36,971 nt of DNA from an uncultured Saprospiraceae bacterium. Its GTDB lineage: Bacteria > Bacteroidota > Bacteroidia > Chitinophagales > Saprospiraceae. Both the position numbers and the translations under genes were made by a program. Below are positions 17,053 to 26,751 of the stretch, piece by piece. A model generated the notes under the pieces. It had not been told where the DNA came from and searched no databases. It saw only the letters and a program-made list of their open reading frames with translations. The stretch spans positions 1 to 36,971 of the forward strand of contig CALDTK010000116.1 in assembly GCA_937924035.1 (NCBI GenBank), given 5' to 3'. How positions within the stretch are numbered: the stretch's first letter is position 1; every line of letters starts with the position of its first letter.

Positions 17053-17224
17053 CGTCTTGGATTTGGTCTTCAAGTTTGGTTAAGCGCCGATCTACGAAGT
17101 ATAAATATGCAAACAGTCCCAGCACTACAATTACAATTACGGCCACGACAACATAGATTTTCCCGATGCTTCGGATAAAATCAGGCGCGGCCTGTAAAAA
17201 AAGTGCTGGCGAAAGATTTTGCAT
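17045..17224 (-). CDS. ccmD: CcmD-like small membrane protein
   Basis: This 59-residue protein has one transmembrane helix (VVVAVIVIVVLGLFAYLYFV) followed by a cytoplasmic charged tail (DRRLTKLEDQIQ), the plan of CcmD, which helps release holo-CcmE from the CcmABC complex. It lies directly downstream of ccmC and ccmB, which supports the call. The string SIGKIYVVVAV is one I recall from Bacteroidota CcmD-like proteins. A TTG frame begins at 17248, but ATG 17224 gives a short N-terminus with a weak signal-like segment. Its end overlaps the dehydrogenase start. Confidence 0.75.
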   Translation of the reverse strand: MQNLSPALFLQAAPDFIRSIGKIYVVVAVIVIVVLGLFAYLYFVDRRLTKLEDQIQDDE

Positions 17225-17413
17225 AAATTTTCGAAGATGCCCACTCAAGGGCTAGGCATTGGTTAAGGCAGGTTAGGAATTACCTAGTAAGCGTAAAAGT
17301 GGTGCTAATTCTTGGTGTAGCAAAACAAGTTTGAAAACTTGCAATGTAAAAGGATGTCATAAGTCATTCTCCTTTCCAAATAGAATCGTCATTTATTCGC
17401 TTGGGAGAAAGTC

Positions 17414-18499
17414 TCACCCTAAAAGTCGCTCCTGAATCTTATGTTTTAGACGTGCTGTGCGCCAACTAAGTTGCGCTAACCACAATCCGACGAGGGTGAA
17501 TCCAATAATTCCAGGATAAAATACCATACGCATCGTGCTATCTAAGTCTTCCCCTCCAAACCCAGGATTACCCCCTGCACCTGGATGAAGACTTGCCCTC
17601 ATCCGCGGAATAATGTAGAGTAAAGGGATAAGCATCGCAAACGCAAAAATATTGTAGGCTGCACCTATCCTACTAGCTTGTTGGTCTGAAGCTACACTCG
17701 CTCTTAAAACAAAGTACGCCAAGTAAATCAGTAGCGCTATTGCAGTCATATTCTGCTTTACATCACCACTCCAAGGCTTGCCCCAGGTGAAATTGGCCCA
17801 CACCATTCCAGTAAAGAGCCCTAGCATTCCAAAAGCAAGACCAACCTTAGTTAGCGCCTCACTTCGTCTATCAAACTCAGACCTACCGCTTATCAAAAAA
17901 CGTGCTGCATAAACAGCTGCTGCAAGCATCAAAATCATCAGTGAGAACCATAACGATACATGGAAATATTGGTTTCGTATGGTCTCAGCTAAAAGGCCTC
18001 TAAATGGAAAAGTGATACCTGAGCTTGCCGAAAGATTCTCAATTTGAGAAGACCAACCTTGTGGTGAAGGCGGACCTGCAAGTGCTTCTGACTGTTTTAG
18101 TATGATTGCCTCTGGTAAAACAAACGCTCCATCCTTTGGATTATCGATGATCAAGCTGGCTCGAGCTGCACCGTCGGAAGTCGGTAAGTAAGCGGGTACT
18201 TGGAATGAAATGGATAGGTCTTGTACCCCAATGACTTTGACAGAGTTGGAAAGTATTGCTGTGTCCCTCCCCTCTTTTCCTTCTACTCTGGGGCTCCCTA
18301 ATCGCAACCAAGCGCGAATTTCTTCTCCGCTTTCAAAATGAGTGTTATAGCCTTCTACTCGGATCGTCTGCTGTTGGCCGGCAGTTAGCTGCATCGGCTC
18401 TACAGATTGGATTCCTGATTTTAATGGAATCAACAGTCCAGCCAGCACGACGTACAACATCAAAAGAAGCGCAAGTACTTTCCACCACAATCCTTTCAT
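17414..18499 (-). CDS. ccmC: CcmC/CcsA-type heme-handling protein with an extra extracytoplasmic domain
   Basis: CcmC attaches heme to CcmE during cytochrome c maturation. This 361-residue protein is far longer than the usual 220-250. TM1 (residues about 7-25) is followed by an approximately 130-residue beta-rich insert (about 26-155; PMQLTAGQQQTIRVEGYNTHF) resembling an Ig/TIG-like fold. Five further membrane segments follow. The external heme-ligand histidines appear to be H170 (NQYFHVSLWF) and H295 (RASLHPGAGG). The tryptophan-rich loop is VWANFTWGKPWSGD, a reduced form of the classic WWD motif. ATG 18499 is preferred over GTG 18505. ccmB lies 46 bases upstream. The domain insert may be usual in this lineage. 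Confidence 0.85.
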   Translation of the reverse strand: MKGLWWKVLALLLMLYVVLAGLLIPLKSGIQSVEPMQLTAGQQQTIRVEGYNTHFESGEEIRAWLRLGSPRVEGKEGRDTAILSNSVKVIGVQDLSISFQVPAYLPTSDGAARASLIIDNPKDGAFVLPEAIILKQSEALAGPPSPQGWSSQIENLSASSGITFPFRGLLAETIRNQYFHVSLWFSLMILMLAAAVYAARFLISGRSEFDRRSEALTKVGLAFGMLGLFTGMVWANFTWGKPWSGDVKQNMTAIALLIYLAYFVLRASVASDQQASRIGAAYNIFAFAMLIPLLYIIPRMRASLHPGAGGNPGFGGEDLDSTMRMVFYPGIIGFTLVGLWLAQLSWRTARLKHKIQERLLG

Positions 18500-18545
18500 A
18501 AGCACAAAGGTCTATCAATTTAGGAATTAGCGTGTCAATTTTAAC

Positions 18546-19202
18546 TCAAGCCTCTTTCCATAGAGAAGGAACTAGCAATAACGCCAATCCAATCGCCAGT
18601 AAATCCACTCCAAAAAGTAACAACAGGTCTTTATTTGTGCTGGTTTGTTGAATTAACCTGAGTGCTACCGCACCCAATTTCACAACCGTTAGCAACAACG
18701 GGATTACAACAGGAAAGGCCAAAATGGCCACAATTCCAGGCCCGTTGTTGACCCGACCTGCCAACAGAGCTAGAAACGTTAAAATTAGTGAGAGTCCGAG
18801 CGAGGCCATGAAGAGCGTAAGTGAAAACAAGCCAATGTCCTTAACTGGATTGCCAAACAATAGCGATAAAACACCCCATACAAGGAGCCCGATCAGCAGC
18901 AGAAACAGAGTATTAAACAACACTTTTGCTACATACAAACTCAAAGGTGAAGTCAATTGCTGGTAGTAAGAATACCTGTAGGTAAGCTCACGTGAGAAGG
19001 ATCGGCCTAGACCATTGACTGCACCGAAAAGCAAAATGATCCAAAAAAGTGCATTCCACAATCGAGGCTCGACGCTTCCAAAAGCTAGAGAAAAAAGGTA
19101 GACCGTTCCTATAGCAAAGAGCAATACACCCGCTAGTGAAGCTCGTTGTCTAAATTCAAGACGAACTTCAAGCCCAAGTAAGGTTATAATCTGCCCAATC
19201 AC
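18546..19202 (-). CDS. ccmB: CcmB-like heme exporter membrane subunit
   Basis: This is a 218-residue membrane protein with six hydrophobic segments, the permease-like partner of CcmA in the CcmABCD complex. The N-terminal LLGLEVRLEFRQRASLAGVLLF is typical, as is ELTYRYSYYQQLTSPLSLYVAKVLFN. Start is GTG 19202; no ATG lies nearby. It is the first gene of the ccmB-ccmC-ccmD-dehydrogenase run. The ATPase CcmA, which normally pairs with CcmB, is not in this window, nor are CcmE and CcmF; they would have to be elsewhere. Confidence 0.88.
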   Translation of the reverse strand: MIGQIITLLGLEVRLEFRQRASLAGVLLFAIGTVYLFSLAFGSVEPRLWNALFWIILLFGAVNGLGRSFSRELTYRYSYYQQLTSPLSLYVAKVLFNTLFLLLIGLLVWGVLSLLFGNPVKDIGLFSLTLFMASLGLSLILTFLALLAGRVNNGPGIVAILAFPVVIPLLLTVVKLGAVALRLIQQTSTNKDLLLLFGVDLLAIGLALLLVPSLWKEA

Positions 19203-19322
19203 GGTGGCAATGTAGTTAAGTGTTTCTTGTCACCACACTCTTTGATTTCAGTAACCCTTATGATTTCACCGCCAGTTAGGATTCAAAGCGTTAATTTGTC
19301 GCCGAAGCACTATTCAAACACC

Positions 19323-20582
19323 GTGAGAAAATTACTCTATACAATGGCCATGCTTTGTGCATTGCCCATAGCCGCAATAGCAGAGCCTTACACATTTCTT
19401 GAAGCCGTTGCTGAAAACGGAGACGGTATGTTCGCGCTACTCAGACGCTTTGATTTGCCGCCAACTGGATGTAATCAAGACGCCTTTCGAAGCATCAATA
19501 GCCTTTCGGCAAAACAACCATTAAAAGCCGGAACGAAATACAAAGTACCAGTACTCATCTACACATACAACGGTAAATCAATCAGATCAACCATTGGGAT
19601 CAAAGACCTTGAACTCGCCAAGCAGATTCAATCTTACAACCGATCTCGCGTCAAAAGTGGGCAGCAGAAAAAGCAATACGAAAAGTCTAAAGTACTCTGG
19701 GTCCCTTATGAATACGTGCTTTGTGACCAAGCAGGCCCTACGAAATCAGCCCCTGCAGAAGCTGTCCTTGTATCAGCAAATACATCCGAAAATGTGATCG
19801 TGACTCCACCCGCTGAATCCACGGGAATCAAAGAAAAGGTCAAGAAAAGTGGATACAGCATTTTCGGAGAGAAGTATAGTACTGTCGATCGCAAAGACGA
19901 CAAATTGAAAGGAAAAGTATTTTATCTCGTCTCTGGACACGGAGGTCCAGATCCTGGGGCAATAGGCAAGAAAAGAGACAACTCCCTTTGCGAAGACGAG
20001 TACGCCTATGATGTTGTCCTCCGTTTGGCAAGAAATATCATCACTCATGGCGGCGTACCATATGTCATTGTTCGTGATCCGGACGATGGTATTAGAGATG
20101 AAGAGTTTTTGTCCTGTGACAAAGATGAGCTAGTATGGGGTGATCAAGCTATCCCGTTAAATCAAATCAAAAGACTTCGCCAACGCTCAGACGCTATCAA
20201 TAAATTGGTGAAGGAAAACAAATCCAAAGGCACTGCTGATCAATACTGCATCGTGATACACGTCGATAGTAGACACGAAGAGACCCAAACTGATCTCTTT
20301 TTCTATCACCAAAAAAATTCACGAAAATCCTCCCGTTTGACAAAAGACATGCGTGCTACAGTTGAGAAGAACTATAAGCGTAATGGAAGGACTAGGGAGT
20401 ACAAAGGAGCAATTCTCACACGTGACCTCCACATGCTGAGAGAGGTAGATGTACCAACCGTCTACATCGAACTTGGAAACATTCAGCATAGTTTTGACCA
20501 AAAGCGAGTTCTGCAATCTCGAAATCGCCAAGCTTTAGCAAATTGGTTTTCAGAAGGAATCGTCAGTAGTCTTAAACGTTAG
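19323..20582 (+). CDS. N-acetylmuramoyl-L-alanine amidase (Amidase_3 family)
   Basis: This periplasmic zinc amidase cleaves the amide between MurNAc and the stem peptide. From GTG 19323 the protein has 419 residues and a clean signal peptide (RKLLYTMAMLCALPIAAIAEP). A longer TTG frame from 19227 would bury that signal. Residues about 20-90 (SINSLSAKQPLKAGTKYKVP) resemble a degenerate LysM repeat. The C-terminal catalytic domain has the zinc ligands H206 (SGHGGPDPGAIG), a Glu in CEDEYAYD (E224 or E226), a His in VIHVDS, and the catalytic Glu in YIELGN. It is followed by tamB after 80 bases and is divergent from ccmB. Confidence 0.9.
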   Translation: MRKLLYTMAMLCALPIAAIAEPYTFLEAVAENGDGMFALLRRFDLPPTGCNQDAFRSINSLSAKQPLKAGTKYKVPVLIYTYNGKSIRSTIGIKDLELAKQIQSYNRSRVKSGQQKKQYEKSKVLWVPYEYVLCDQAGPTKSAPAEAVLVSANTSENVIVTPPAESTGIKEKVKKSGYSIFGEKYSTVDRKDDKLKGKVFYLVSGHGGPDPGAIGKKRDNSLCEDEYAYDVVLRLARNIITHGGVPYVIVRDPDDGIRDEEFLSCDKDELVWGDQAIPLNQIKRLRQRSDAINKLVKENKSKGTADQYCIVIHVDSRHEETQTDLFFYHQKNSRKSSRLTKDMRATVEKNYKRNGRTREYKGAILTRDLHMLREVDVPTVYIELGNIQHSFDQKRVLQSRNRQALANWFSEGIVSSLKR

Positions 20583-20620
20583 GGTTTTCGCAAAAGCAAC
20601 TTGCATATCAACCTTGCGGG

Positions 20621-20628
20621 TACCTTGC
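20621..20628 (+). promoter_or_regulatory. Possible -7 element TACCTTGC before tamB
   Basis: TACCTTGC lies 34 bases before the GTG start of tamB, and a second CCTTGC string lies 9 bases further upstream. It resembles strings before holA and the 6351 gene, but departs from TAnnTTTG. Confidence 0.3.
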
Positions 20629-20662
20629 GTCGTTAGAGAAACCACCATACTTAACCTGCAGC

Positions 20663-23600
20663 GTGAGCGATACAACCGATCAAAGACCTGAGCCCAATCG
20701 CGATGAGCGAGGTGTAGGCTATTGGATCGGTTGGGTAATAGGCTTCACAACAAGGTGGACGCTCAGGATAATCCTCATACTTCTCGTAGTCCTGCTGCTG
20801 TGCTACTTCCTAATCCATGTTCCAGCTGTCCAACGATATGCTGCTAATCAAGCATCAAAAGCCATCTCAGAACAGTTTGATGTTGACGTAAATGTTGGTG
20901 CCATCGAACTTGAGCCCTTTTCAAGCATTCGACTAAAAGAAGTCTACATCGGCGATCGACAAGGAGATACGCTACTGATAACTGATCGTCTTTCTGTAAA
21001 CCTGTTCAGGCCGTTACAATCTCTTTTGAATCGAGAACTATATGTTGAAGCAGTCAATCTAAGCGGAGCGTCATTAAATCTCTATAAAGACTCAACAGCA
21101 ACATCTGGAAATTATAGCTTCTTACTTCCTTACTTCAGAAAAGGGCCAGAAGGTAAAAGCGAACAAACGCAAGGCTTAAGCTTAGATTTAAGAGAGGTAA
21201 ACCTCACCAATAGTAGCGTCGATTATTCAGATGCCTTTCAAGGTCTGCAAGCAAAAGGCAGCATTGATACAATTGAAGTGTTACTAGATTTACTTGACAT
21301 ACCCGCCCAGAAAATAGAAGGAAATACAGTAAACATCTTCGGTCTTGCGATAGACGTTTCTCGTAATGCGCCAACAGCTTTCAACTTAGAGTCACCTCAA
21401 GAAAAACTATCACCTGTTGAGTCCTATGGAATTCAAACAGTCAAACCATTTTTAAGTCCGCTTGCCATAAGCTTGAGCGACTTTCAGCTGTTCAGATCGT
21501 CTATTACCTATCATAATAAAGTAAAGGCTTCTCAAAGCAAAAGCTTCGATCCAAACGATTTTAAAGTATCTGACCTTGAAGTGAGCATGTCTGACTTTTT
21601 GATTGGACCGGACAGCCTTGGAGTTACAATAGAAGGAGTATCGTTTCGTGAAAAAAGTGGATTTCGACTTTACAACTTGAGTACAGGTGAACTAGCTTTC
21701 ACAAATAGCGAGCTCTTGCTAAAGGACCTAGATCTTCAAACCGCACGATCACGATTTGGTGACTATCTGCAAATCAGGCTTCCAAAGAATACTTCATGGT
21801 CTTCTATTTTACAAGAAGGTCGCATAAACGCTAACATTAAACCTTCGACCGTTGCCGTTAATGAACTTCTCTCGTTCGTTCCAGCCTTAAAGCAAAATCC
21901 GTTTTTCGAAGGAAGAGAAAACGAGAAACTGAATATATCAGGGTTGATTACTGGCACCGCTAATAGATTAAATGCACGTGGCCTTACGCTAAGGTTACCT
22001 GATAATAGTTTCTTATCTGCCGATGTTGGGGTCCGCAATATTGCTCAACCAGATGAACTACTTCTCAACCTTGAAATTAGAGAATTAAATACCTCTGTTT
22101 CTCGCCTTCGAGGGTTGCTTCCGATGCTTAAGCTTCCTACAAATTTTGACAAGCTTGGGGAAATAGCTTTCACTGGACGGTTTGATGGCTTTCTCAAAGA
22201 TTTCGTTGCATACGGAGACCTGCGTAGTGATCTTGGAAGAGCGGTTCTTGATACTCGATTCGTCAATAAGCAAGGGATAGAACAATACACTGGCGAAGCT
22301 GCACTTTTTGATTTTGACCTTGGCGCTTGGACGTCCAATTCTGAATGGGGTAAAATCACGGCACGTGCTGATATTCGTGATGGACAAGGGCTTTCTAGAG
22401 AGACCCTAAAGCTTGACCTCATTGGATCTATTGATCAAGTTGCTTACAGAGGATATACATATCGCGACATCAAAGCAAATGGGAATCTATCACCGAATGG
22501 ATTCTTAGGTGCTATGAATTTTAAAGATGAACACGCCGACTTAGATTTTGAGGGAAAAATAAACCTCGCAGAAGGCGCAGAACAGTTTGATTTCATCATG
22601 AATGTTCGGCAATTAGATTTACTTTCTTTAAAACTATCGAATGAGTCGTGGTCTTTTCAAGGCAAAGTCGATATTAACTCTGAAAGCTTAGATCTTGACA
22701 ACCTCGAAGGGACTGTATCCGTCAAAGATTTTAATGTTGTTAATCCAAAGAATAATAGATACGAAATAAAAAATCTTACCATGGAGCAAATTATTGCTCC
22801 AGACGGATCAAAGCGTCTTACACTGAATAGTCCCTTAGCATTAGTTGACATTTCTGGAGAGTATCGTTTGCGCACGCTTCCAAACAGTCTACTCTCAGCT
22901 TTCGCCAAAACCTATCCAGACCTATACTCTCGAACAAAATTGGAGACTCCAATCTTACTTGACTCGCTTGATACGAAGATAAGTTTAGATGCAAAATTGA
23001 CTAATGTTGACAGCTTACTATCAGCTTTCAATATCCCTGTCAATAATTTAAATGGTAGTCAGTTAGCGCTTACACTCGACACGGAACGTCAAAATTTAGA
23101 TGTCTCTCTTTCAAGCTCAGCCCCGCGAATAGCTGGAGTAACCTTTGAAAATTTCGGATTGAATTTAAGAGGCCAATCAGGAGAGGCGATACTAGACACT
23201 AAAGCACAAAGTATCTCTCTAGGAGCATTCGTATTCGAAAAAGTGGATGGCTATGGCGAGTATGCCGATGGTGATTTTCGATTCGGCGTAAAGACAGATA
23301 CAACCTCAAATTTATTAGGCAACATTATCCTCGGCGGTGCAGTCGAAGTTACCGATACTGCTTTGACATTTAAGTTAGATCCAACCAGTTTCATTGATGT
23401 AAGCGATGAACGTTGGGTAGTTCAAGAAGGAAATCGACTCGTGATTGGAAAAAATCGCCTCGATGCAAAGGACGTTCAAATCACTTCTGGAGAACGATCT
23501 ATTAAACTTGAAACAGTAGGCGATAGAGGGATAGATGTCCTTATGCGTCAACTAAACCTTGACCTTTTAAACAACTATCTCAATCCTGAAAAAATTCAAG

Positions 23601-25552
23601 TAAGTGGCGATGTAGATGCCTACTTGTCTGCCACAGATATCTATGCACAAGAAGGGATTACTTTCAGTGCAAGTATTGACACTCTAACCGTTAACAGTGT
23701 TGACTGGGGAGCTTTTCAAAATCTAATCACCCTAGAAAATAAAAACTCACCTTTAGGTATTTACACCACCTTCAGTAGGGAAGGCCAACAGGCGGTACTA
23801 GATGCGACGGTTGCCCTACAAGATGGCGTTGAAATTAATGGTCAACAACGGCCCGCTCAATATTTCGATGCCTTCTTTAATACAGAAGACTTCGACATGT
23901 CTTTCATCAGCTATTTCGTTCCAGGCATTACTGACCTAAGAGGTAAACTAGGAGCTGACCTCCATGTATTTGGCACTCCCGACAATATGGTGCCAGAAGG
24001 TGGCATTCTTGTAGACGATTGTGCGTTGACGATCAACTACACTCAAACTAGATATTTCGTCGACTCTCAATATGTGAGCATCGACGAGCGAACTCTTGAT
24101 GCCTCAGGACGACAGATTACAGACATTGAGGGCAATGTAGCTACCATTCAAGGTGGCTTGCTACACCAAGGTTTATTGAAGTGGGACTTAGATCTTGCTA
24201 TCCGTACAGATAAATTACTCGTTACTGATACCCAAAAAGAAGATAACCCACTTTACTATGGTAAAGCATATGCAGATGGTGAGATTGGATTTTCAGGACC
24301 ATTCAATCAAACAGATTTAGATATTGATGCTAAGGCCTTGGCTGGTACTAAAATCATATTTCCTGTAAGTGGTTCGAGCGTAGAAGAAGATCTCCGTTTT
24401 ATTCGATTCACGGACTCAAGTACTGAAAATGAAGCTGAAGTTGCCCGTTTTGTAAGAGGTATCAACCTCGATATGGATATTGAAATTACCCCTGTTGCAG
24501 AACTCTTCATTGTATTTGATGAAGCTGCTGGAGATATTCTAAGAGCTCAAGGAGCAGGTAATGTGCAAATAGACGTTTTACGAACGGGGTCTTACACCAT
24601 GTTTGGCAACTTCGAGGTTGATCGAGGAGAATATTTGTTTACCCTATTAAATGTTGTAAACAAGCCTTTCACCTTAGAGAAGGGAGGTACAATTACTTGG
24701 GAAGGTGATCCTTTTGGAGCAAAACTCAATTTAACTGCAAAGTATGACGGACTGTCTGTCGCACCTGGTGGTTTGATTCAAGATTTCATAAATGGACGAC
24801 CAGAATTTCAGAGTGTAGCGAATACAAGAACAGCTGTCGACCTCTTCCTAGAAATGACAGGAGATCTTCAGCGCCCAGATCTTGCTTTCGATATTCAAAT
24901 GCCAGACCTCGATGGTGATATTCGAAACCTTGTAGACACCAAGCTCTCGTTGATCAGACAGGATGAAAACGAACTTAATCGCCAAGTATTTGGTCTGATT
25001 GTCATCGGTCAATTCCTGCCAAGTTTTACAGAATTACAAGCAACCTCAGTAGGGTTCAATACGATTTCCGAGCTTTTTAGTAATCAATTTAGCTACCTCC
25101 TCACAGAACTCTTTACCTCCCTCGCCGGGACTGATGGAGCGTTGAGCGGAATTGACGTAGACATCAACCTCCAAAACAACACTTCACTAGGCGACGGTAG
25201 ATTTGGAACAAACGATTTACAAACCAGCTTACGCACTTACTTTTTCGAAGATCGATTAGAAATTGGGCTTGGAGTAAGCATTGGTGATGATGGTAGCCAA
25301 GGTGGTCAAGGCACACTTACCGCTGGAAAATTTGAGGTGAGCTATGCGTTAAGTGATGACCGTAGGCTGCGACTTAAAACGTTTGCCAGCACCAACGTAG
25401 ATATCGGTAACCGAAACCGGAACCGTGCTGGAGTCGGTCTTAGCTGGCGAAGAGAATTCAACTCTTTTAGTGAACTCTTCGGAGAAGCAGAAAAGCAAAA
25501 TCGTCGCAAGGAAGAAGGCCCAATTATCTTTAAAGACGCTTCAAGAAATTAG
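20663..25552 (+). CDS. tamB: TamB-like translocation/assembly module, AsmA/DUF490 superfamily
   Basis: This 1629-residue protein is of the TamB/AsmA-like lipid-transfer superfamily, which bridges the inner and outer membranes and helps phospholipid traffic and outer-membrane protein assembly. One N-terminal anchor (IILILLVVLLLCYFLIHV) precedes an AsmA-like start (YAANQASKAISEQF). A long beta-taco region of repeating short beta-strands follows, and the C-terminal DUF490 domain begins around residue 1290 (YTMFGNFEVDRGEYLFTLLN, then PGGLIQDFINGRPEF). The last 100 residues are a beta-rich tail. The start is GTG 20663. No TamA-type (Omp85) partner gene is adjacent. One exact 14-mer motif copy (AFAKT) lies inside. 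It converges on aroC with a 7-base gap. Confidence 0.9.
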   Translation: MSDTTDQRPEPNRDERGVGYWIGWVIGFTTRWTLRIILILLVVLLLCYFLIHVPAVQRYAANQASKAISEQFDVDVNVGAIELEPFSSIRLKEVYIGDRQGDTLLITDRLSVNLFRPLQSLLNRELYVEAVNLSGASLNLYKDSTATSGNYSFLLPYFRKGPEGKSEQTQGLSLDLREVNLTNSSVDYSDAFQGLQAKGSIDTIEVLLDLLDIPAQKIEGNTVNIFGLAIDVSRNAPTAFNLESPQEKLSPVESYGIQTVKPFLSPLAISLSDFQLFRSSITYHNKVKASQSKSFDPNDFKVSDLEVSMSDFLIGPDSLGVTIEGVSFREKSGFRLYNLSTGELAFTNSELLLKDLDLQTARSRFGDYLQIRLPKNTSWSSILQEGRINANIKPSTVAVNELLSFVPALKQNPFFEGRENEKLNISGLITGTANRLNARGLTLRLPDNSFLSADVGVRNIAQPDELLLNLEIRELNTSVSRLRGLLPMLKLPTNFDKLGEIAFTGRFDGFLKDFVAYGDLRSDLGRAVLDTRFVNKQGIEQYTGEAALFDFDLGAWTSNSEWGKITARADIRDGQGLSRETLKLDLIGSIDQVAYRGYTYRDIKANGNLSPNGFLGAMNFKDEHADLDFEGKINLAEGAEQFDFIMNVRQLDLLSLKLSNESWSFQGKVDINSESLDLDNLEGTVSVKDFNVVNPKNNRYEIKNLTMEQIIAPDGSKRLTLNSPLALVDISGEYRLRTLPNSLLSAFAKTYPDLYSRTKLETPILLDSLDTKISLDAKLTNVDSLLSAFNIPVNNLNGSQLALTLDTERQNLDVSLSSSAPRIAGVTFENFGLNLRGQSGEAILDTKAQSISLGAFVFEKVDGYGEYADGDFRFGVKTDTTSNLLGNIILGGAVEVTDTALTFKLDPTSFIDVSDERWVVQEGNRLVIGKNRLDAKDVQITSGERSIKLETVGDRGIDVLMRQLNLDLLNNYLNPEKIQVSGDVDAYLSATDIYAQEGITFSASIDTLTVNSVDWGAFQNLITLENKNSPLGIYTTFSREGQQAVLDATVALQDGVEINGQQRPAQYFDAFFNTEDFDMSFISYFVPGITDLRGKLGADLHVFGTPDNMVPEGGILVDDCALTINYTQTRYFVDSQYVSIDERTLDASGRQITDIEGNVATIQGGLLHQGLLKWDLDLAIRTDKLLVTDTQKEDNPLYYGKAYADGEIGFSGPFNQTDLDIDAKALAGTKIIFPVSGSSVEEDLRFIRFTDSSTENEAEVARFVRGINLDMDIEITPVAELFIVFDEAAGDILRAQGAGNVQIDVLRTGSYTMFGNFEVDRGEYLFTLLNVVNKPFTLEKGGTITWEGDPFGAKLNLTAKYDGLSVAPGGLIQDFINGRPEFQSVANTRTAVDLFLEMTGDLQRPDLAFDIQMPDLDGDIRNLVDTKLSLIRQDENELNRQVFGLIVIGQFLPSFTELQATSVGFNTISELFSNQFSYLLTELFTSLAGTDGALSGIDVDINLQNNTSLGDGRFGTNDLQTSLRTYFFEDRLEIGLGVSIGDDGSQGGQGTLTAGKFEVSYALSDDRRLRLKTFASTNVDIGNRNRNRAGVGLSWRREFNSFSELFGEAEKQNRRKEEGPIIFKDASRN
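22898..22911 (+). repeat. 14-mer motif, exact copy 3
   Basis: Exact GCTTTCGCCAAAAC inside tamB, encoding AFAKT. Confidence 0.8.
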
Positions 25553-25559
25553 AAGCATC

Positions 25560-26648
25560 TTAATCTACAGATACCCTACTCGCCCGATCCCTCAACATGA
25601 AGTCAGCTAGGACAAGCGCGGCCATCGCTTCTACAATAGGCACAGCGCGCGGCAATACACAGGGGTCATGGCGACCTTTTCCCTGTACGGTAACAGCATT
25701 TCCATCAGCATCGATGGAGTCCTGATCTTGCATAATCGTAGCCACTGGTTTAAATGCAGCACGGAATTCAACAGGCATTCCATTAGAAATACCACCTTGG
25801 ACACCTCCACTTCGATTAGACTTGGTGTGTACCTCACCGTCTATGGTTTCAAAAGCATCATTGTGCGCCGAGCCGAGCATATACGTACCCGCAAAACCAC
25901 TTCCGTACTCGAATCCCTGACAGGCATTAATAGAAAGTATGGCCTTACCAAGCTCTGCGTGAAGCTTATCGAATACGGGTTCACCCCAGCCTGCCGGTAC
26001 GCCAGTAATCCGGCAACCAACCGTTCCTCCGATCGTGTCTCCTGCCTTTCGAACATCACGAATACGAGCTTCCATTAAGGTGGCAGTTTCTGAAGTAGCT
26101 GCTCGGACAGGATTGGACTCTATTGTTTCGGCAGAGAGCGTTTTGGGCCAAGGGTTTAATGCAATGTCACCTACACGTTCAACAAAGCCCTGAATCTCAA
26201 TTCCTGCAGTTGCTAAAAGGGTTTTGGCGAAAGCTGCAGCAGCAACACGACACGCCGTTTCTCTCGCAGAGCTACGCCCACCACCTCGATAGTCACGATG
26301 TCCATACTTCGCATCATATGTATAATCTGCATGGCTTGGCCGATACTGCGTTGCGATATGACTATAGTCCTTACTCTTCTGATTGGTATTCCGGATCAAC
26401 AATGAGATCGGAGTGCCTGTAGTCTTGCCTTCAAAAAGTCCCGACAGAATTTCAGCCGTGTCTGGTTCTTTTCGCTGTGTAACAAGTGCACTTTGTCCCG
26501 GACGTCGACGCGCCAACTCAGCTTGCAAGAACGCTTGGTCGAAAGCTAAACCCGCTGGACAGCCATCAATGATGACCCCAATCGCTGGACCATGGCTTTC
26601 GCCAAACGTTGTGATTCGAAACAGTTGACCGTAACTATTGCCAGCCAT
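25560..26648 (-). CDS. aroC: Chorismate synthase
   Basis: AroC converts EPSP to chorismate using reduced FMN, the last common step of aromatic amino acid synthesis. The 362-residue protein starts [20 protein letters not shown]; longer frames to 26732 add unrelated sequence. The signatures [47 protein letters not shown] and [12 protein letters not shown] are all present. Length and motifs are normal. An exact 14-mer motif copy encodes AFAKT. It lies downstream of the lipoprotein gene on the same strand (103-base gap) and converges on tamB. Confidence 0.95.
   Translation of the reverse strand: MAGNSYGQLFRITTFGESHGPAIGVIIDGCPAGLAFDQAFLQAELARRRPGQSALVTQRKEPDTAEILSGLFEGKTTGTPISLLIRNTNQKSKDYSHIATQYRPSHADYTYDAKYGHRDYRGGGRSSARETACRVAAAAFAKTLLATAGIEIQGFVERVGDIALNPWPKTLSAETIESNPVRAATSETATLMEARIRDVRKAGDTIGGTVGCRITGVPAGWGEPVFDKLHAELGKAILSINACQGFEYGSGFAGTYMLGSAHNDAFETIDGEVHTKSNRSGGVQGGISNGMPVEFRAAFKPVATIMQDQDSIDADGNAVTVQGKGRHDPCVLPRAVPIVEAMAALVLADFMLRDRASRVSVD
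26221..26234 (-). repeat. 14-mer motif, exact copy 4
   Basis: Exact on the minus strand inside aroC, encoding AFAKT. Confidence 0.8.
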
Positions 26649-26751
26649 GTGGGGGTTTTTAAAACTTGCGGTACGACCAATTGATTGGCTACCTTGAATG
26701 TATAAAGACGCAAAGCTATGATTTCTACCCACGCTCTGAGTATTCTCCTAG

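Noticed and set aside
17204-17216. GTGCTGGCGAAAG-like string near the ccmD-like gene as another motif copy
   Set aside because: It has three mismatches to the 14-mer, too weak to count.
19227-19322. Upstream TTG extension of the amidase
   Set aside because: It would put 32 residues before a clear signal peptide; GTG 19323 gives a normal secreted protein.
19502-19515. CCTTTCGGCAAAAC inside the amidase and again at 32041-32054 as motif copies
   Set aside because: Both have two mismatches at conserved positions 1 and 8, so they are not counted, although the shared variant is curious.
26649-26732. N-terminal extension of chorismate synthase
   Set aside because: The family begins at [10 protein letters not shown]; the extra 28 codons start at TTG and show no family features.
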